NCBI GenBank assembly: GCA_947463975.1
Contig: CANHUW010000094.1
Span: 1-6,609, forward strand
Direction of reading: 5' to 3'
DNA length: 6,609 nucleotides
From: Bacteroidota bacterium
GTDB lineage: Bacteria; Bacteroidota; Bacteroidia; Chitinophagales; Chitinophagaceae
The notes beneath the pieces were generated by a model that was not told the DNA's origin, searched no databases, and saw only the letters and a list, made by a program, of their open reading frames with translations. Numbering within the stretch: position 1 is the first letter of the stretch; each line of letters opens with the position of its first letter. Shown piece after piece: positions 6,176 to 6,609 of the stretch. Position numbers and translations under genes: made by a program.

Positions 6176-6577
6176 TTAGAGGTCGTGTAATTTGCTATCA
6201 GCGTCACTCCACATTTCTTCCAATTGGTAGAACTTTCTAGCATCAGGATGCATCACATGCACCACAATATTGATATAATCAATTAAAATCCATTGAGCTG
6301 CAGTCTTACCTTCTGTTTTATAAGGCAATTCATCGCACTTGGTCTTCACCTCGTAATCGATGTTATCTATGATAGCTTTTAGTTGAGGGGCGTTATTTGC
6401 TTCGCAAATAATAAAGAAATCAGCCACGGCTTCGTGCACCTTTCTTAGATCTAAACTAAGAATGTTCTCGCCTTTTTTATCTTGGATAGCCGCGATAATG
6501 GTTTTGAAAATTTTACTACTACGTGTTAATTGAGTCGGAGATTTTTTACGATCTTTTAATGCAGAAAGAGGTTCCAA
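6176..6577 (-). CDS. rsfS: Ribosome silencing factor RsfS (start uncertain, may extend past the right edge)
   Basis: RsfS (RsfA/Iojap/YbeB family) binds ribosomal protein L14 (uL14) on the 50S subunit and blocks subunit joining, lowering translation in stationary phase or starvation. The family pattern is clear: ILSLDLRKV (39-47), VADFFIICEA (51-60), then EGKTAAQWILIDYINIVVHV (89-108), HPDARKFYQLEEMWSDA (110-126) and a short tail. The reading frame has no ATG inside the window. The start used here is TTG at 6577-6575, giving 133 residues; upstream of it the frame stays open to 6609 (reading ...RHSTFKLLEL), so an ATG beyond the edge is possible. The usual family length is about 105-130, and the first 20 residues here are not part of the conserved core. 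It is the first visible gene of the operon, 46 bases before ftsH. The gap (6130-6175) contains no TAnnTTTG element, which fits read-through into ftsH. Confidence 0.93.
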   Translation of the reverse strand: MEPLSALKDRKKSPTQLTRSSKIFKTIIAAIQDKKGENILSLDLRKVHEAVADFFIICEANNAPQLKAIIDNIDYEVKTKCDELPYKTEGKTAAQWILIDYINIVVHVMHPDARKFYQLEEMWSDADSKLHDL

Positions 6578-6609
6578 TAGTTCTAATAATTTAAATGTTG
6601 AATGCCTAA

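Larger units (their letters stand above)
1583..6577 (-). other. Probable operon rsfS-ftsH-LUD-lpxH-mscS
   Basis: Five genes lie on the minus strand with gaps of 46, 8 and 19 bases, followed by a stop/start overlap. No promoter-like TAnnTTTG element or hairpin terminator was seen in any of the gaps. The promoter is expected upstream of rsfS, past the right edge. The operon ends in a 47-base convergent spacer (1536-1582) facing the merR gene, where no convincing hairpin plus T-run terminator is seen on either strand. Co-transcription is inferred from spacing. Confidence 0.7.

Overview
The window looks like a chromosomal segment of a Bacteroidota bacterium, probably Chitinophagales/Chitinophagaceae-like; the family level is inference. 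Pointers are the low G+C, the absence of Shine-Dalgarno motifs, Bacteroidota-type -7 promoter elements (TAnnTTTG) immediately before start codons, a MerR regulator with the typical Bacteroidota HTH sequence, and the gene order rsfS-ftsH-LUD. No mobile element, CRISPR array, tRNA or rRNA is visible, and coding density is high.

Layout. (1) Positions 2-847, minus strand: the N-terminal 282 residues of a glycosyltransferase-like (GT-B type) protein that runs off the left edge. (2) Positions 848-932: an 85-base divergent intergenic region with a -7 element facing each way and an inverted repeat between them. (3) Positions 933-1535, plus strand: a MerR-family regulator with a long basic, probably disordered N-terminus. 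That N-terminus begins with QLDLF, an exact match to the consensus of the DNA sliding-clamp-binding pentapeptide. (4) Positions 1583-6577, minus strand: five tightly packed genes in the order of transcription rsfS, ftsH, a LUD-domain gene, an lpxH-like gene and an MscS-type channel. Gaps are 46 and 8 and 19 bases, then an overlap, so they are most likely one operon whose promoter lies beyond the right edge.

How the genes may work together. The operon joins ribosome silencing (RsfS), membrane protein quality control (FtsH), a LUD protein of unknown role, a lipid A pathway hydrolase (LpxH) and an osmotic safety channel (MscS). The common theme is envelope homeostasis and adjustment to slow growth or stress. 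In E. coli FtsH sets lipid A output by degrading LpxC, so an lpxH-like gene two genes downstream of ftsH is suggestive. Most of the window is ordinary core genome. The most unusual observation is the clamp-binding-like motif on the MerR protein.
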